DNA of 32,361 nucleotides from DAMCZI01 sp032095175 (lineage in GTDB: Bacteria; Bacillota; Clostridia; Clostridiales; Caloramatoraceae). Location of the stretch: contig DAMCZI010000050.1 in the NCBI GenBank assembly GCA_032095175.1, positions 1-32,361 of the forward strand, in the 5' to 3' direction. Positions 1 to 7,994 of this stretch are shown in pieces (within the stretch, counting starts at the first letter, position 1; the number at the start of each line of letters is the position of its first letter). The notes below the pieces were generated by a model. That model saw only the letters and a program-made list of their open reading frames with translations, did no database searches and had not been told where the DNA came from. The position numbers were made by a program, and so were the translations under genes.

Positions 1-99
1 TTACAACTTCTTTGCGAGCGGAGTAGTCGACGGAAGCAATATTTCTTGACCTTCATGGTCTATTACAGATAAACTTGGGTAGGATGCTACGCATAATCC
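1..99 (-). other. Possible 3' fragment of a lost or truncated gene
   Basis: On the minus strand a 32-codon open stretch ends in a TAA at the very edge of the window and reads like a protein C-terminus (ending LLPSTTPLAKKL). It has no ATG, and an in-frame stop lies just upstream at 100-102, so it cannot be an intact gene. The first 48 bases also read open on the plus strand (ending DGSNIS). The stretch is richer in GC than what follows. I do not recognise the family. It may be a gene remnant or chance. Bases 100-230 hold a G-rich stretch and no gene that I can see. Confidence 0.2.
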
Positions 100-230
100 C
101 TAAACTAAGAAGCAAGGGGGTGAGGGTGAGAGGGGGAAAATAAAAACTTGTGTAGGGGAATTAGAGGGAGTAAAATAAAATATGTGGGAGGAATATGAAT
201 ATAATCTTGAAAAATGGGGAATAAATAAGG

Positions 231-259
231 TTGATAAAAGAAAGGGATTTATGTATACT
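231..259 (+). promoter_or_regulatory. Sigma-A-type promoter of the tRNA cluster
   Basis: TTGATA (231-236), a 17-base spacer and TATACT (254-259) form a near-consensus housekeeping promoter about 45 bases upstream of the first tRNA. A short GTCGC/GCGAC hairpin lies between promoter and tRNA. Confidence 0.7.
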
Positions 260-301
260 TAATTATGTCGCCGGTACGAAAGCGACGAAACAAATGAATA
301 A

Positions 302-377
302 GGGCGCATAGCTCAGCTGGGAGAGCATCTGCCTTACAAGCAGAGGGTCATAGGTTCGAGCCCTATTGTGCCCACCA
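302..377 (+). tRNA. tRNA-Val (UAC anticodon)
   Basis: The 76-base sequence folds as a standard cloverleaf with a GGGCGCA/TGTGCCC acceptor stem, a D-arm GCTC/GAGC, the anticodon TAC at 335-337, the T-loop GGTTCGAG and an encoded CCA. It is the first of three tRNAs in a cluster. Confidence 0.96.
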
Positions 378-380
378 AAT

Positions 381-456
<76 letters not shown>

Positions 457-459
457 TTT

Positions 460-544
460 GGAGTGGTTCCCGAGCGGCCAAAGGGGGCAGACTGTAAATC
501 TGTTGGCACAGCCTTCGGTGGTTCGAATCCACCCCACTCCACCA
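460..544 (+). tRNA. tRNA-Tyr (GUA anticodon)
   Basis: The 85-base class II tRNA has a GGAGTGG/CCACTCC acceptor stem, anticodon GTA at 494-496, a long variable arm, the T-loop GGTTCGAA and an encoded CCA. It is the last tRNA of the cluster and is followed by a terminator. Confidence 0.96.
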
Positions 545-547
545 AAG

Positions 548-573
548 AAAAGACGCTTTATGCGTCTTTTTTT
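548..573 (+). terminator. Intrinsic terminator of the tRNA operon
   Basis: Stem AGACGC/GCGTCT with a short loop, followed by a run of seven or more T. Confidence 0.85.
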
Positions 574-619
574 ATTATATTCTATAGGTGTGTTTTGTAT
601 CAATAGTTTTATATTTTAA

Positions 620-665
620 GCTCTAAACATTTATGTAAAATCATTTTCTTTAATTCATTAATTGG
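620..665 (+). repeat. Dispersed repeat R3, copy 1, upstream of the ykvA-like gene
   Basis: This stretch (core CTAAACATTTATG) matches about 46 bases at 26093-26138 closely, and more loosely a stretch at 16830-16865. Here the TCGCA half-sites found in the other copies are degraded. It overlaps the ribosome binding site of the next gene. See the finding on TCGCA operators. Confidence 0.5.
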
Positions 666-676
666 AGGTAAACTAA

Positions 677-1042
677 ATGAAAAAGTTAAAGGAATGGGCG
701 AAAAAGCTTAAAAAAAATATAAATCTTTTGTGTAGAGTATATATGCATAAAAAAACTCCGTGGTATGCAAAGATATTGATTGCAGCTGTAATAGCTTATG
801 CTTTGAGTCCAATTGATCTTATACCAGATTTTATTCCGGTTTTAGGATATCTTGATGATCTTATTTTGATTCCTGGGGGAATTGCACTATCCTTTAAATT
901 AATACCCAAGGATGTTATTGAAGAATGTAGGGAATCTACTGTTGAATATGATTTAAAATCAAAGGGTATAATAGGAGCAGTGATAATATCATTAATTTGG
1001 GCAATTATTATTTATTGTGTGGTTAGAAAAATTTTCAAATAG
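677..1042 (+). CDS. YkvA-like DUF1232 membrane protein
   Basis: The 121-residue product contains the signature of the DUF1232 (YkvA) family, YALSPIDLIPDFIPVLGYLD, at about residues 41-60, inside a hydrophobic region. A second hydrophobic segment lies near the C-terminus (about residues 97-114), and the N-terminus is strongly basic. The family is small, membrane-associated and of unknown biochemical function, so no role is assigned. The ATG has an upstream TTGGAGG ribosome binding site. The gene stands alone between the tRNA terminator and the metK promoter, and repeat copy R3 covers its leader. Confidence 0.85.
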   Translation: MKKLKEWAKKLKKNINLLCRVYMHKKTPWYAKILIAAVIAYALSPIDLIPDFIPVLGYLDDLILIPGGIALSFKLIPKDVIEECRESTVEYDLKSKGIIGAVIISLIWAIIIYCVVRKIFK

Positions 1043-1110
1043 TTAACAATGTTGCCCTTATGGGAGGAAAGTCTTTGATAAATCTAACTTTTGTTGAATT
1101 TGTAGTAATA

Positions 1111-1139
1111 TTGACAGTATTATATATATATGTTATCAT
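1111..1139 (+). promoter_or_regulatory. Promoter of the SAM riboswitch-metK unit
   Basis: TTGACA (1111-1116), a 17-base spacer and TATCAT (1134-1139) lie about 30 bases ahead of the SAM aptamer. Confidence 0.75.
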
Positions 1140-1171
1140 GTATCAAGTAAAATCGAATATAATGTTTTATA

Positions 1172-1318
1172 CTCTTATCCAGAGAGGTGGAGGGACGGGC
1201 CCAATGAAACCCGGCAACCGGTGTTTAAAACACCAGGTGCCAATTCCTGCAGGATTTTATCCTGAGAGATAGGAGGAAGTTTGAGAAATCAAGCCTCTTC
1301 TTAAGAAGAGGCTTTTAT
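1172..1318 (+). promoter_or_regulatory. SAM-I (S-box) riboswitch with transcription terminator
   Basis: The S-box core is recognisable: AGAGAGGTGGAGGGA, AATGAAACCCGGCAACC, the GGTGTT/AACACC hairpin, GGTGCCAATTCC and CTGAGAGATAGGAG. P1 is eight base pairs (1172-1179 with 1268-1275). A terminator stem GCCTCTTCTTAAGAAGAGGC plus T-run follows at about 1291-1318. The 3' side of P1 (AGGAGG, 1271-1276) can pair with CCTCTT of the terminator, giving the expected antiterminator. By family knowledge SAM binding stabilises P1 and ends transcription, so metK would be expressed when SAM is low. An apparent 70-codon ORF across this element is spurious. Confidence 0.97.
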
Positions 1319-1339
1319 TTTTACAAAGGGGGTAATCAA

Positions 1340-2527
1340 ATGGTAAAAAGATTATTTACATCAGAATCCGTTACAGAAGGACATCCAGATAAAATTTGTG
1401 ACCAGATATCTGATGCTGTATTGGATGCTATAATTGCAGAAGATAAAAACGCAAGGGTTGCCTGCGAAACAACAGTTACAACTGGCATGGCGCTTGTAGT
1501 TGGGGAAATAACGACAAATTGTTATGTTGATATTCAAAAGGTAGTAAGAAAGACAATAGAGGAAATAGGCTATACAAGAGCAAAGTATGGTTTTGACTGT
1601 GATACCTGCGCTGTTTTAACATCAATTAATGAACAGTCCAGTGATATTGCAATGGGAGTTGACAAGGCACTTGAGGCTAAAAAAGGTGAAATGGATGAAA
1701 TAGAGGCAATAGGAGCAGGAGATCAGGGAATGATGTTTGGTTTTGCATGCAATGAAACTCCTGAGTACATGCCAATGCCAATAGCCTTAGCTCATAAGCT
1801 TGCAAAAAAGCTTTCTGAGGTTAGAAAGAATGGAACACTTGAATACCTTAGGCCAGATGGTAAGACACAGGTTACAATAGAATATCAGGATGACAAACCT
1901 GTTAGAGTTGATACAATAGTTATATCAACACAACATGGACCTGAAGTTACAAGAGAACAGATTGAAGAAGATCTAATTAAAAATGTTGTTAAGCCTGTTG
2001 TTCCAAGCGAATTGTTGGATGATAAAACAAAGTACTACATAAATCCAACAGGAAGGTTCGTTATAGGAGGACCACAGGGAGATGCTGGACTTACAGGTAG
2101 AAAGATAATAGTTGATACCTATGGTGGATATGGAAGACATGGTGGTGGAGCTTTTTCGGGAAAGGATCCAACAAAGGTTGACCGTTCAGCTGCCTATGCT
2201 GCAAGATGGGTTGCAAAGAACCTTGTTGCTGCAGGAGTTGCTGATAAGCTGGAAATTGAAATTGCTTATGCAATAGGAGTTGCAAGACCAGTTTCAATTG
2301 AAGTTGAAACCTTTGGAACAGAGAAGATTTCACAGGAAAAGATAGTTAAGATTATTGAAAAGATATTTGATCTAAGGCCTGCATCAATAATTAAAGAGCT
2401 TGATTTAAGAAGACCTATCTACAGACAGGTAGCTGCTTATGGACACTTTGGAAGAACTGATATCAATCTTCCATGGGAAGAGCTTAATAAGGTTGAAGCA
2501 ATTAAAAAGGTTATGGCAGAGATATAA
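1340..2527 (+). CDS. metK: S-adenosylmethionine synthetase
   Basis: MetK makes S-adenosylmethionine from methionine and ATP in the cytoplasm; the enzyme works as a multimer with Mg2+ and K+. The 395-residue length is normal for the family. Visible signatures are GHPDK (residues 14-18), GAGDQG (125-130) and, in the C-terminal third, GGGAFSGKD followed by TKVDRSAAY. The ATG is preceded by AAAGGGGG at good spacing. The SAM-I riboswitch directly upstream supplies product feedback, and a strong terminator follows, so it is a single-gene unit. I see nothing unusual in the protein. Confidence 0.98.
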   Translation: MVKRLFTSESVTEGHPDKICDQISDAVLDAIIAEDKNARVACETTVTTGMALVVGEITTNCYVDIQKVVRKTIEEIGYTRAKYGFDCDTCAVLTSINEQSSDIAMGVDKALEAKKGEMDEIEAIGAGDQGMMFGFACNETPEYMPMPIALAHKLAKKLSEVRKNGTLEYLRPDGKTQVTIEYQDDKPVRVDTIVISTQHGPEVTREQIEEDLIKNVVKPVVPSELLDDKTKYYINPTGRFVIGGPQGDAGLTGRKIIVDTYGGYGRHGGGAFSGKDPTKVDRSAAYAARWVAKNLVAAGVADKLEIEIAYAIGVARPVSIEVETFGTEKISQEKIVKIIEKIFDLRPASIIKELDLRRPIYRQVAAYGHFGRTDINLPWEELNKVEAIKKVMAEI

Positions 2528-2534
2528 TTAAATG

Positions 2535-2560
2535 AAAAGACCCGAAAGGGTCTTTTTATT
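2535..2560 (+). terminator. Intrinsic terminator after metK
   Basis: Stem AAAGACCC/GGGTCTTT with a GAAA loop, followed by a T-rich stretch. Confidence 0.88.
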
Positions 2561-2624
2561 TTACAAAAAACTATTGTGTAAAACATGAAAGATACCTCAA
2601 TTTATATAATTGAGGAGGGATAAT

Positions 2625-2777
2625 ATGGAGAGTATTTTAGGGCAGATTGCAAATTTAGGCTTTCCTATTGTGCTTTCAATCTACCTTCTGGTTAGGGTAG
2701 AAGGTAAGCTGGAAAAATTGTCGGAGAGCATAAATGAGCTTTCAAAGACTATTGCCTCTGTAGAGACTAAAAAGTAG
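2625..2777 (+). CDS. YvrJ-family small protein
   Basis: A 50-codon gene with a clear TGAGGAGGG ribosome binding site. The product has a hydrophobic N-terminal segment (about residues 8-23, LGFPIVLSIYLLVRVEGKLE being the recognisable YvrJ-like core), followed by an amphipathic, charged C-terminal half containing KLEKLSESINELS. The family is known as short single-pass membrane proteins of Firmicutes with no settled function; the tail looks like a short coiled coil facing the cytoplasm. It sits between the metK terminator and a palindromic repeat, so it is probably transcribed alone. Confidence 0.8.
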   Translation: MESILGQIANLGFPIVLSIYLLVRVEGKLEKLSESINELSKTIASVETKK

Positions 2778-2784
2778 CAGGGTG

Positions 2785-2867
2785 AAGGGGATAGGCACTT
2801 GGGTTATGAGTTATTTGGCGAAAGTAATAAAGCTTAAATAACTTATAATTCAAGTGCCTGTCCCTTT
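2785..2867. repeat. Dispersed palindromic repeat R1, copy A
   Basis: Two arms of 32 bases (2785-2816 and 2836-2867) are inverted copies matching at 27 positions; the core is GGCACTTG-GTTATGAGTTATTT. Close relatives lie at 22739-22840 and 24575-24672, each just after a gene and with the core CTTGAGTTATGAGTTATTT and its complement. It has no T-run, so it is not a standard terminator. Confidence 0.75.
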
Positions 2868-2996
2868 AAAAAGCATTATAAAATGGGATAAAAGTGGTAA
2901 TAATTTTAGTGTATAGCTTTAAAAGGGAAACTCTTAAGAATTTTAACAAAGTAATGCATCTGTAAATATGATATAATTTTTTTAAGAACATTTTAA

Positions 2997-3106
2997 ATAT
3001 AAATCAAAAATTCTATTACATTTTGCCTTTTTAAACATCCTAAGGTCGAACCAATACTGTAGGGCTGTTTAAAAAACCAAAATGTAAAGAATTTTACGAT
3101 TTATAT
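2997..3106 (+). promoter_or_regulatory. Long imperfect hairpin in the recD2 leader
   Basis: About 110 bases fold into one long stem: ATATAAATC (2997-3005) pairs with GATTTATAT (3098-3106), and moving inward AAATTCT with AGAATTT, TACATTTTG with CAAAATGTA, TTTTTAAACA with TGTTTAAAAA, and CCTA with TAGG. The apical loop is about 17 bases (3044-3060). The stem ends two bases before the recD2 ribosome binding site. It could be a structured leader or a small palindromic insertion. No known riboswitch fits. Confidence 0.6.
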
Positions 3107-3122
3107 ATAGGAGAGATTATAA

Positions 3123-5345
3123 ATGGTTGAAATAGAAGGCCTTGTTGAAAATATTGTATATAAGAATGATGAAAATGGCTATACTGTAGCAAAGATAAGA
3201 TATAATAAGGACGTTATACCTGTTGTTGGTTATGTACCATATTTGAATGAGGGACAAAGAGTAAGGATACAGGGAGAATGGGTTACACATCAAACCTTTG
3301 GGCAACAGATAAAGGTTGAATCCTGTGAGGAGATACTTCCGTCCTCCATTGAAGGAATAGAGAAATATCTTGCATCAGGTCTTATTCCAGGAATAGGACC
3401 TGTTACTGCTAAAAAGATAGTAGACAAATTTGGAGAGGATTCATTAGATATACTAGAGATGAATCCTGGAAAATTAACTGAGGTTGAGGGTATAGGAGAA
3501 AAAAAGGCCACTGCTATTGCAGAGGCGCTGCAGGAGCAAAGAGAATTAAGACAGGTGATGATTTTCCTTCAAGGCCATGGAATAAGTACTAACCAGGGAA
3601 TAAAAATTTTTAAAAAATATGGGGCAGAGACCATAAGGACTGTTAAGGAGAATCCCTACAAGCTCTGTGATGATATATCTGGAATAGGTTTTAAAACGGC
3701 AGATAAGATAGCAAGGAATATGGGAATGGATATGTCTTCCCAATGGAGAATAAAGGCGGGACTTAAATATGTTTTATCCATATGTACTGCAAATGGACAT
3801 ACATATCTGCCCAAGCTTGAATTGTTGGATGAATGTGCGAAGCTTTTGAATGTACCAGGTGATATTATAGAGGACAGTCTAGTATCCCTTGTTACATCAA
3901 AGCAGGCAATATTAGAACCAATGGATTCATATACTGCTGTTTACTTAAGTTCAATATATTTTTCAGAACTTGGAGTGGCAAAAAAATTAATAGAATTATC
4001 ACTTTTTAATGAGGATGAAAAGTTTGAGGATATAGAAAAGGAAATAGAGGAATATGAAAAGGAAAATGGAATAACCTTTGCTGAGGAACAGAGAAAAGCC
4101 ATTATTGAAGGGGTAAAAAATGGTGTATGCATAATAACTGGTGGACCTGGAACAGGAAAGACAACGATTATTAAATGCATAATAAAGCTAATTGAAAAGA
4201 GAGGGCTCGATGTAACACTTGCTGCACCTACAGGAAGAGCAGCGAAGAGGATGACCGAGACAACAGGGTATGAAGCAAAAACAATACATAGACTCCTGGA
4301 AATGGAGTATATACCAACAGAAAATGGTCCTGTATTTGCAAAGGATGAACTTAATCCAATAGAAACAGATGTTATGATAATAGATGAGACATCTATGGTT
4401 GATATAATATTGGCCTACAGCCTCCTTAAGGCATTAGCATTAGGTACAAGGCTTATAATGGTTGGAGATGTGGATCAGCTTCCTTCTGTAGGCCCTGGAA
4501 ACGTTTTAAGGGATATAATTGAAAGTGGTGCAGTAAGCGTTGTAAAGCTTAACAGGATATTCAGACAGTCAAATGAAAGTCTTATTGCATACAATGCACA
4601 TCTTATTAATAGAGGAGAAATGCCGCTTTTAAATGAAAGAGAAAAGGATTTCTTCTTTATACAAAAGGGAAATCCTAATGATATTGTAGAAGAGATACTT
4701 CAGCTTATAGATCACAGACTGCCCTCCTACAAAAATGGATTTAATCCAATGACTGACATACAGGTGCTTTCACCAATGAGAAAGGGTGAGGCCGGAATAT
4801 ATAATCTTAATATAAAGATGCAGCATATACTTAATCCTCCATCAAGCCAAAAGAGTGAAAAGCAGTTTAAAGATTATCTCCTTCGTGAAGGAGATAAGGT
4901 GATGCAGATAAAGAATAATTATACCTTAGAATGGGAGTCATTAGCGGACGGAGGAGAGACAAAGGGTACAGGGGTTTTTAATGGGGACATAGGCTTTGTA
5001 AAAGAAATAGACAATGAAAATCAAAGAGTTGTTATTGTATTTGATGATGAAAAAAAGGTTGAATACGATTTTACCAACTTAGATGAACTTGAGCTTGCCT
5101 ATGCTATTACAATTCATAAAAGCCAGGGAAGTGAGTTTAAGGTTGTAGTTATACCGGTATCCTTTGGGCCACCAATGCTTATGACTAGAAACTTAATTTA
5201 TACAGGTGTAACTAGAGCAAAGGAACTTATAGTTTTAGTAGGAATGAGAAAATCCCTTTACTCAATGATAAATAACAATACAATTGCAAAAAGGTACTCG
5301 GGACTTAAAAACAGGATAGTAAGTATTGTGAATGTTATCAAATAG
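3123..5345 (+). CDS. recD2: RecD2-type SF1B DNA helicase (RecD/TraA family)
   Basis: A 740-residue ATP-dependent 5'-3' DNA helicase of the RecD2 family, which works without RecBC in DNA repair and recombination. The N-terminal region has the family OB-like part and several helix-hairpin-helix motifs (PGIGPVTAKKIV near 89-100, VEGIGEKKATAIAEAL near 121-136, SGIGFKTADKIA near 186-197). The helicase core has Walker A GGPGTGKTT (340-348), the Walker B box DETSMVD, GDVDQLPSVGPG, and C-terminal AYAITIHKSQGSEF and YTGVTRAK. The length is normal. The ATG has an AGGAGAG ribosome binding site that directly follows the long leader hairpin. It lies 62 bases upstream of the comFA-like gene and may be co-transcribed with it. 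Confidence 0.95.
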   Translation: MVEIEGLVENIVYKNDENGYTVAKIRYNKDVIPVVGYVPYLNEGQRVRIQGEWVTHQTFGQQIKVESCEEILPSSIEGIEKYLASGLIPGIGPVTAKKIVDKFGEDSLDILEMNPGKLTEVEGIGEKKATAIAEALQEQRELRQVMIFLQGHGISTNQGIKIFKKYGAETIRTVKENPYKLCDDISGIGFKTADKIARNMGMDMSSQWRIKAGLKYVLSICTANGHTYLPKLELLDECAKLLNVPGDIIEDSLVSLVTSKQAILEPMDSYTAVYLSSIYFSELGVAKKLIELSLFNEDEKFEDIEKEIEEYEKENGITFAEEQRKAIIEGVKNGVCIITGGPGTGKTTIIKCIIKLIEKRGLDVTLAAPTGRAAKRMTETTGYEAKTIHRLLEMEYIPTENGPVFAKDELNPIETDVMIIDETSMVDIILAYSLLKALALGTRLIMVGDVDQLPSVGPGNVLRDIIESGAVSVVKLNRIFRQSNESLIAYNAHLINRGEMPLLNEREKDFFFIQKGNPNDIVEEILQLIDHRLPSYKNGFNPMTDIQVLSPMRKGEAGIYNLNIKMQHILNPPSSQKSEKQFKDYLLREGDKVMQIKNNYTLEWESLADGGETKGTGVFNGDIGFVKEIDNENQRVVIVFDDEKKVEYDFTNLDELELAYAITIHKSQGSEFKVVVIPVSFGPPMLMTRNLIYTGVTRAKELIVLVGMRKSLYSMINNNTIAKRYSGLKNRIVSIVNVIK

Positions 5346-5407
5346 ATATACAGTTATTAGAGGTTATTTTTTTAATGTGCCTTAATGATTTTGAAGGGGT
5401 GTTTTCT

Positions 5408-7045
5408 GTGAATGTGGTTATATATAGAGCAAGAGTTAAGGATGGCGTTTTTTATGATATGACCTTCAATCCGCTTGTTGATTATGAAATACTAAAGAAA
5501 ATAAGAAAACTTGAAGAATTAGAGGTAATTACTCCGGAAATACCCTTTGAAACAGGTCAAGCTATTTTGAAGACTATATATGGTTTTTCAATAATAGGTA
5601 GATTTATTTCATCTCGAGATTTTATTGTTGAAAGAGCATTAAGAAAAGTTGGGATTCAGCATATAAAAAGATATGTGGATATTAAGGGAGCCTCAGGTGA
5701 TGCTCCATCATCATTTGAAATGTCACATCTTGAGGAATATATTAGCGGAAGAATTGTTGAAATTAACAAGCTTTTGGGTATAAAGGACAGCATTGAAATG
5801 GAAAGAGGCAGGATTATAAATACTATACAAGGACTTTACTGTCTTAGAAGAATTAGTGTAACATCATGCAGCAGCGGCAAAAGTGGCAACTGCAGCCTTT
5901 GCAAGAACAAGGGATGTGTTGTTAATCTTGCTGGTTCTGGGAAAAACGGAATATATCTTTATCAAGCAGATAATTATAACTTTAACAGACCTCTTCAGGC
6001 AAGGGTAAGAGTTAAGAAAATTTTTGATACCTCTATTGAAGCAGAAAAAGAGGTTGTGGCTTTTGTAAAATCCAGAAGGGGTATGGGGCTGCTTTGGTGT
6101 GCACCTGGTGCCTTTCAATATGATGTTCTTTCAGAATCTATAACAGAAGTCTTGAATAGAAGCGGAAGAATACTATATATAACATCGAAATATTATACCT
6201 TTGAGGCATTAGAAGCCTTTAGGAGGTCTATTTCTGGAATAAAAATTGATATAACCGATGGCTTTAAACCTAATTACAGAAACCTCGATATATCAATATG
6301 TTCCTATGATGAATACCCATTATTTTATAAATGCTTTGATTATGTAATACTGGATTTTAGATATGCCTTTATAGATAAAAATATTAAAAGTCATTTCGGG
6401 CTGGCAAAGAAGGCTGTTAAGGAAAGAGGAAAGTTTTTGGGAATTACATGCTGCCCAGATTCCTTGGAAAAAGAAGGAGTTGATGGGAAGTTCCATGTTA
6501 TTACAATTCCTATGGGTTTTGTAAAAAATCCAATACCGGAGCCAAGAATAGTAACATCAAGATATTTAAAATCTCAGGAGGTTATTATTCCTCAGATGGC
6601 AGTTGATGTTATTAAATGGTCAATAAAGGAGGGCTCAAGGATAATCATTTTTGTTCCTGATAGCTTTGGAATAAGCAATGTCTATAATTACCTAACAGAG
6701 GTTGAAGGAATAGATAGAGATAAAATAGATATTTCGGACAAGGATGATAAGATTTCAATTATGGGATTCAAAAGAATGGAGTTTCAGATATTAATATCAG
6801 CAGACATCATGGATGTAACGCAAATTATTGAGGATGTAAATATTATAGTTATGCACAGCGATGCTGATGCATTTACAGAGGAAGCACTTATAAACATAGC
6901 GGCTATGGCTGCGTGTCATAATAAAAATAAACTCAGGGAGGTAGTTTTTGTTGCTGCAGAGGAAAACGAAAAACTTTCTTTAGCAAAGTCTACGATAAGA
7001 AACATAAACAAGGCAGCCTGGGAGAAGGGATACTTAAAGGGATAA
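5408..7045 (+). CDS. ComFA-like protein lacking ATPase motifs
   Basis: I read this as a diverged homologue of ComFA, the helicase-like ATPase of DNA uptake. The support is its place directly before comFC, a four-cysteine zinc-binding cluster (C-x7-C-x2-C-x4-C, residues 154-170 from the GTG start) and the general two-lobe layout. The motor residues are missing: where Walker A should be (230-239) there is WCAPGAFQYD, with no GKT/S; where DEVDAFP is expected there is LDFRYAF (316-321); and the arginine-finger motif (QIAGRVGR) appears as NIAAMAACHNKN. ATP hydrolysis is therefore unlikely. The reading frame is intact over 545 codons, so it is not simply decaying. I chose GTG at 5408 because GAAGGGGTG lies just upstream; an ATG at 5375 has no such site. 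Confidence 0.7.
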   Translation: MNVVIYRARVKDGVFYDMTFNPLVDYEILKKIRKLEELEVITPEIPFETGQAILKTIYGFSIIGRFISSRDFIVERALRKVGIQHIKRYVDIKGASGDAPSSFEMSHLEEYISGRIVEINKLLGIKDSIEMERGRIINTIQGLYCLRRISVTSCSSGKSGNCSLCKNKGCVVNLAGSGKNGIYLYQADNYNFNRPLQARVRVKKIFDTSIEAEKEVVAFVKSRRGMGLLWCAPGAFQYDVLSESITEVLNRSGRILYITSKYYTFEALEAFRRSISGIKIDITDGFKPNYRNLDISICSYDEYPLFYKCFDYVILDFRYAFIDKNIKSHFGLAKKAVKERGKFLGITCCPDSLEKEGVDGKFHVITIPMGFVKNPIPEPRIVTSRYLKSQEVIIPQMAVDVIKWSIKEGSRIIIFVPDSFGISNVYNYLTEVEGIDRDKIDISDKDDKISIMGFKRMEFQILISADIMDVTQIIEDVNIIVMHSDADAFTEEALINIAAMAACHNKNKLREVVFVAAEENEKLSLAKSTIRNINKAAWEKGYLKG

Positions 7046-7062
7046 AATACACTGCAGGTTGT

Positions 7063-7731
7063 TTGCTTGATATTATTTTTCCAAAAGCATTAACATGCAG
7101 CCTTTGTGGCAGGATAATAAAGGAATGCTTATCCTTTGGCATGTGCTCTGCATGTATGAGCAGAATTAAACATTGTATAGAACCTGTAAAATCAAAGGAA
7201 GAGTTTTTAACGGGTAGAGATGAACATGATAAGTATATTCTTAGCGGCTTTGATGCTAGTATTAGCTGCTGTACCTATGAGGGCGCTGCAAGGGATATGG
7301 TGCACGGATTGAAATATCAAGGGAAAAAGGATATTTCAATATCTATGGCTGCTATGATGTATGAAGTTATAAAAAAATCTAACTTAAAGTTTGATGTTAT
7401 AGTCTCGGTTCCAATCCATAAAAATAGAGTAAAAAAAAGAGGCTATAATCAGGCACAGGTCATTGCAATTGAGCTCTCAAATATATCAAGTATACCTTAT
7501 ATGGATATATTAGAAAGGAAAAAAGATACTCCATCTCAGGTATTGTTTAATGGTGGGGAGAGATGGTATAATGTTATGGACGCATTCTCCTGCAGCAATG
7601 ATCTGACAGGTAAAAGAGTGCTTTTAGTTGATGATGTTGTTACTACGGGAGCAACAGCATGTTTTTGTTCTAAAGCCCTACGTGAAGCTGGTGCTTGTTA
7701 TATTACAGTAGTTTCCTTTGCAAGGGCATGA
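7063..7731 (+). CDS. comFC: ComFC-type phosphoribosyltransferase-like protein
   Basis: A 222-residue ComFC/GntX-family protein. It has an N-terminal zinc ribbon (CSLC near residues 12-15 and CSAC near 28-31), the family core, and a PRPP-binding loop VLLVDDVVTTGAT in the C-terminal part. The family takes part in uptake of single-stranded DNA in competent bacteria; the enzymatic reaction is not established. The start is probably TTG at 7063 with a weak GCAGG site; no ATG is available, and the frame is open further upstream. It follows the comFA-like gene by 17 bases and is very probably in its operon, possibly translated by coupling. Confidence 0.88.
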   Translation: MLDIIFPKALTCSLCGRIIKECLSFGMCSACMSRIKHCIEPVKSKEEFLTGRDEHDKYILSGFDASISCCTYEGAARDMVHGLKYQGKKDISISMAAMMYEVIKKSNLKFDVIVSVPIHKNRVKKRGYNQAQVIAIELSNISSIPYMDILERKKDTPSQVLFNGGERWYNVMDAFSCSNDLTGKRVLLVDDVVTTGATACFCSKALREAGACYITVVSFARA

Positions 7732-7756
7732 AAACATATCTTTTTAAAATGTTAAT

Positions 7757-7993
7757 AGAGGCATATGTTTATTAGGTCTGTGGTTGAAAGTCGATGCTAG
7801 TCGCAGGCAAAGCGATCCACGTAAGCCAGACAAAGTCTGGTGAGCATGGTGCGGTTTAGAAGTAAGTCCTGCCGGGTATATAAATCCGAGAGAGGGAATA
7901 GTGAGAGGAATGAACCTTAAGCAAAACCTCCAGCAGGCGGGTGTGGGGTCAAAAACCAGGTCAGCTAATAAACATTATGCCTTTATTTTTTTT
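7757..7993 (+). ncRNA. raiA-type structured noncoding RNA
   Basis: A gene-free, strongly structured stretch between comFC and hpf (raiA). A 17-base 5' strand (7759-7775, AGGCATATGTTTATTAG) pairs with 7964-7982 (CTAATAAACATTATGCCTT) with one bulge, and the pairing runs straight into a T-run, so the closing stem doubles as terminator. Inside are further helices (for example CCAGAC-AAA-GTCTGG) and long GC-rich single-stranded-looking segments that contrast with the AT-rich surroundings. The raiA motif is a large ncRNA reported in Firmicutes and Actinobacteria near raiA/hpf and comFC, and implicated in sporulation in Clostridium. The name rests on position, size and structure, not on a covariance search. 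Confidence 0.75.
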
Positions 7994-7994
7994 G

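Noticed and set aside
116..135. G-rich run as a possible G-quadruplex
   Set aside because: Only three close G-runs of three or more; a fourth is about 20 bases away, so a stable four-tract structure is doubtful.
1060..1272. A 70-codon ORF upstream of metK
   Set aside because: It lies across the metK promoter and SAM-I aptamer, has no ribosome binding site, and its coding pattern is explained by the riboswitch.
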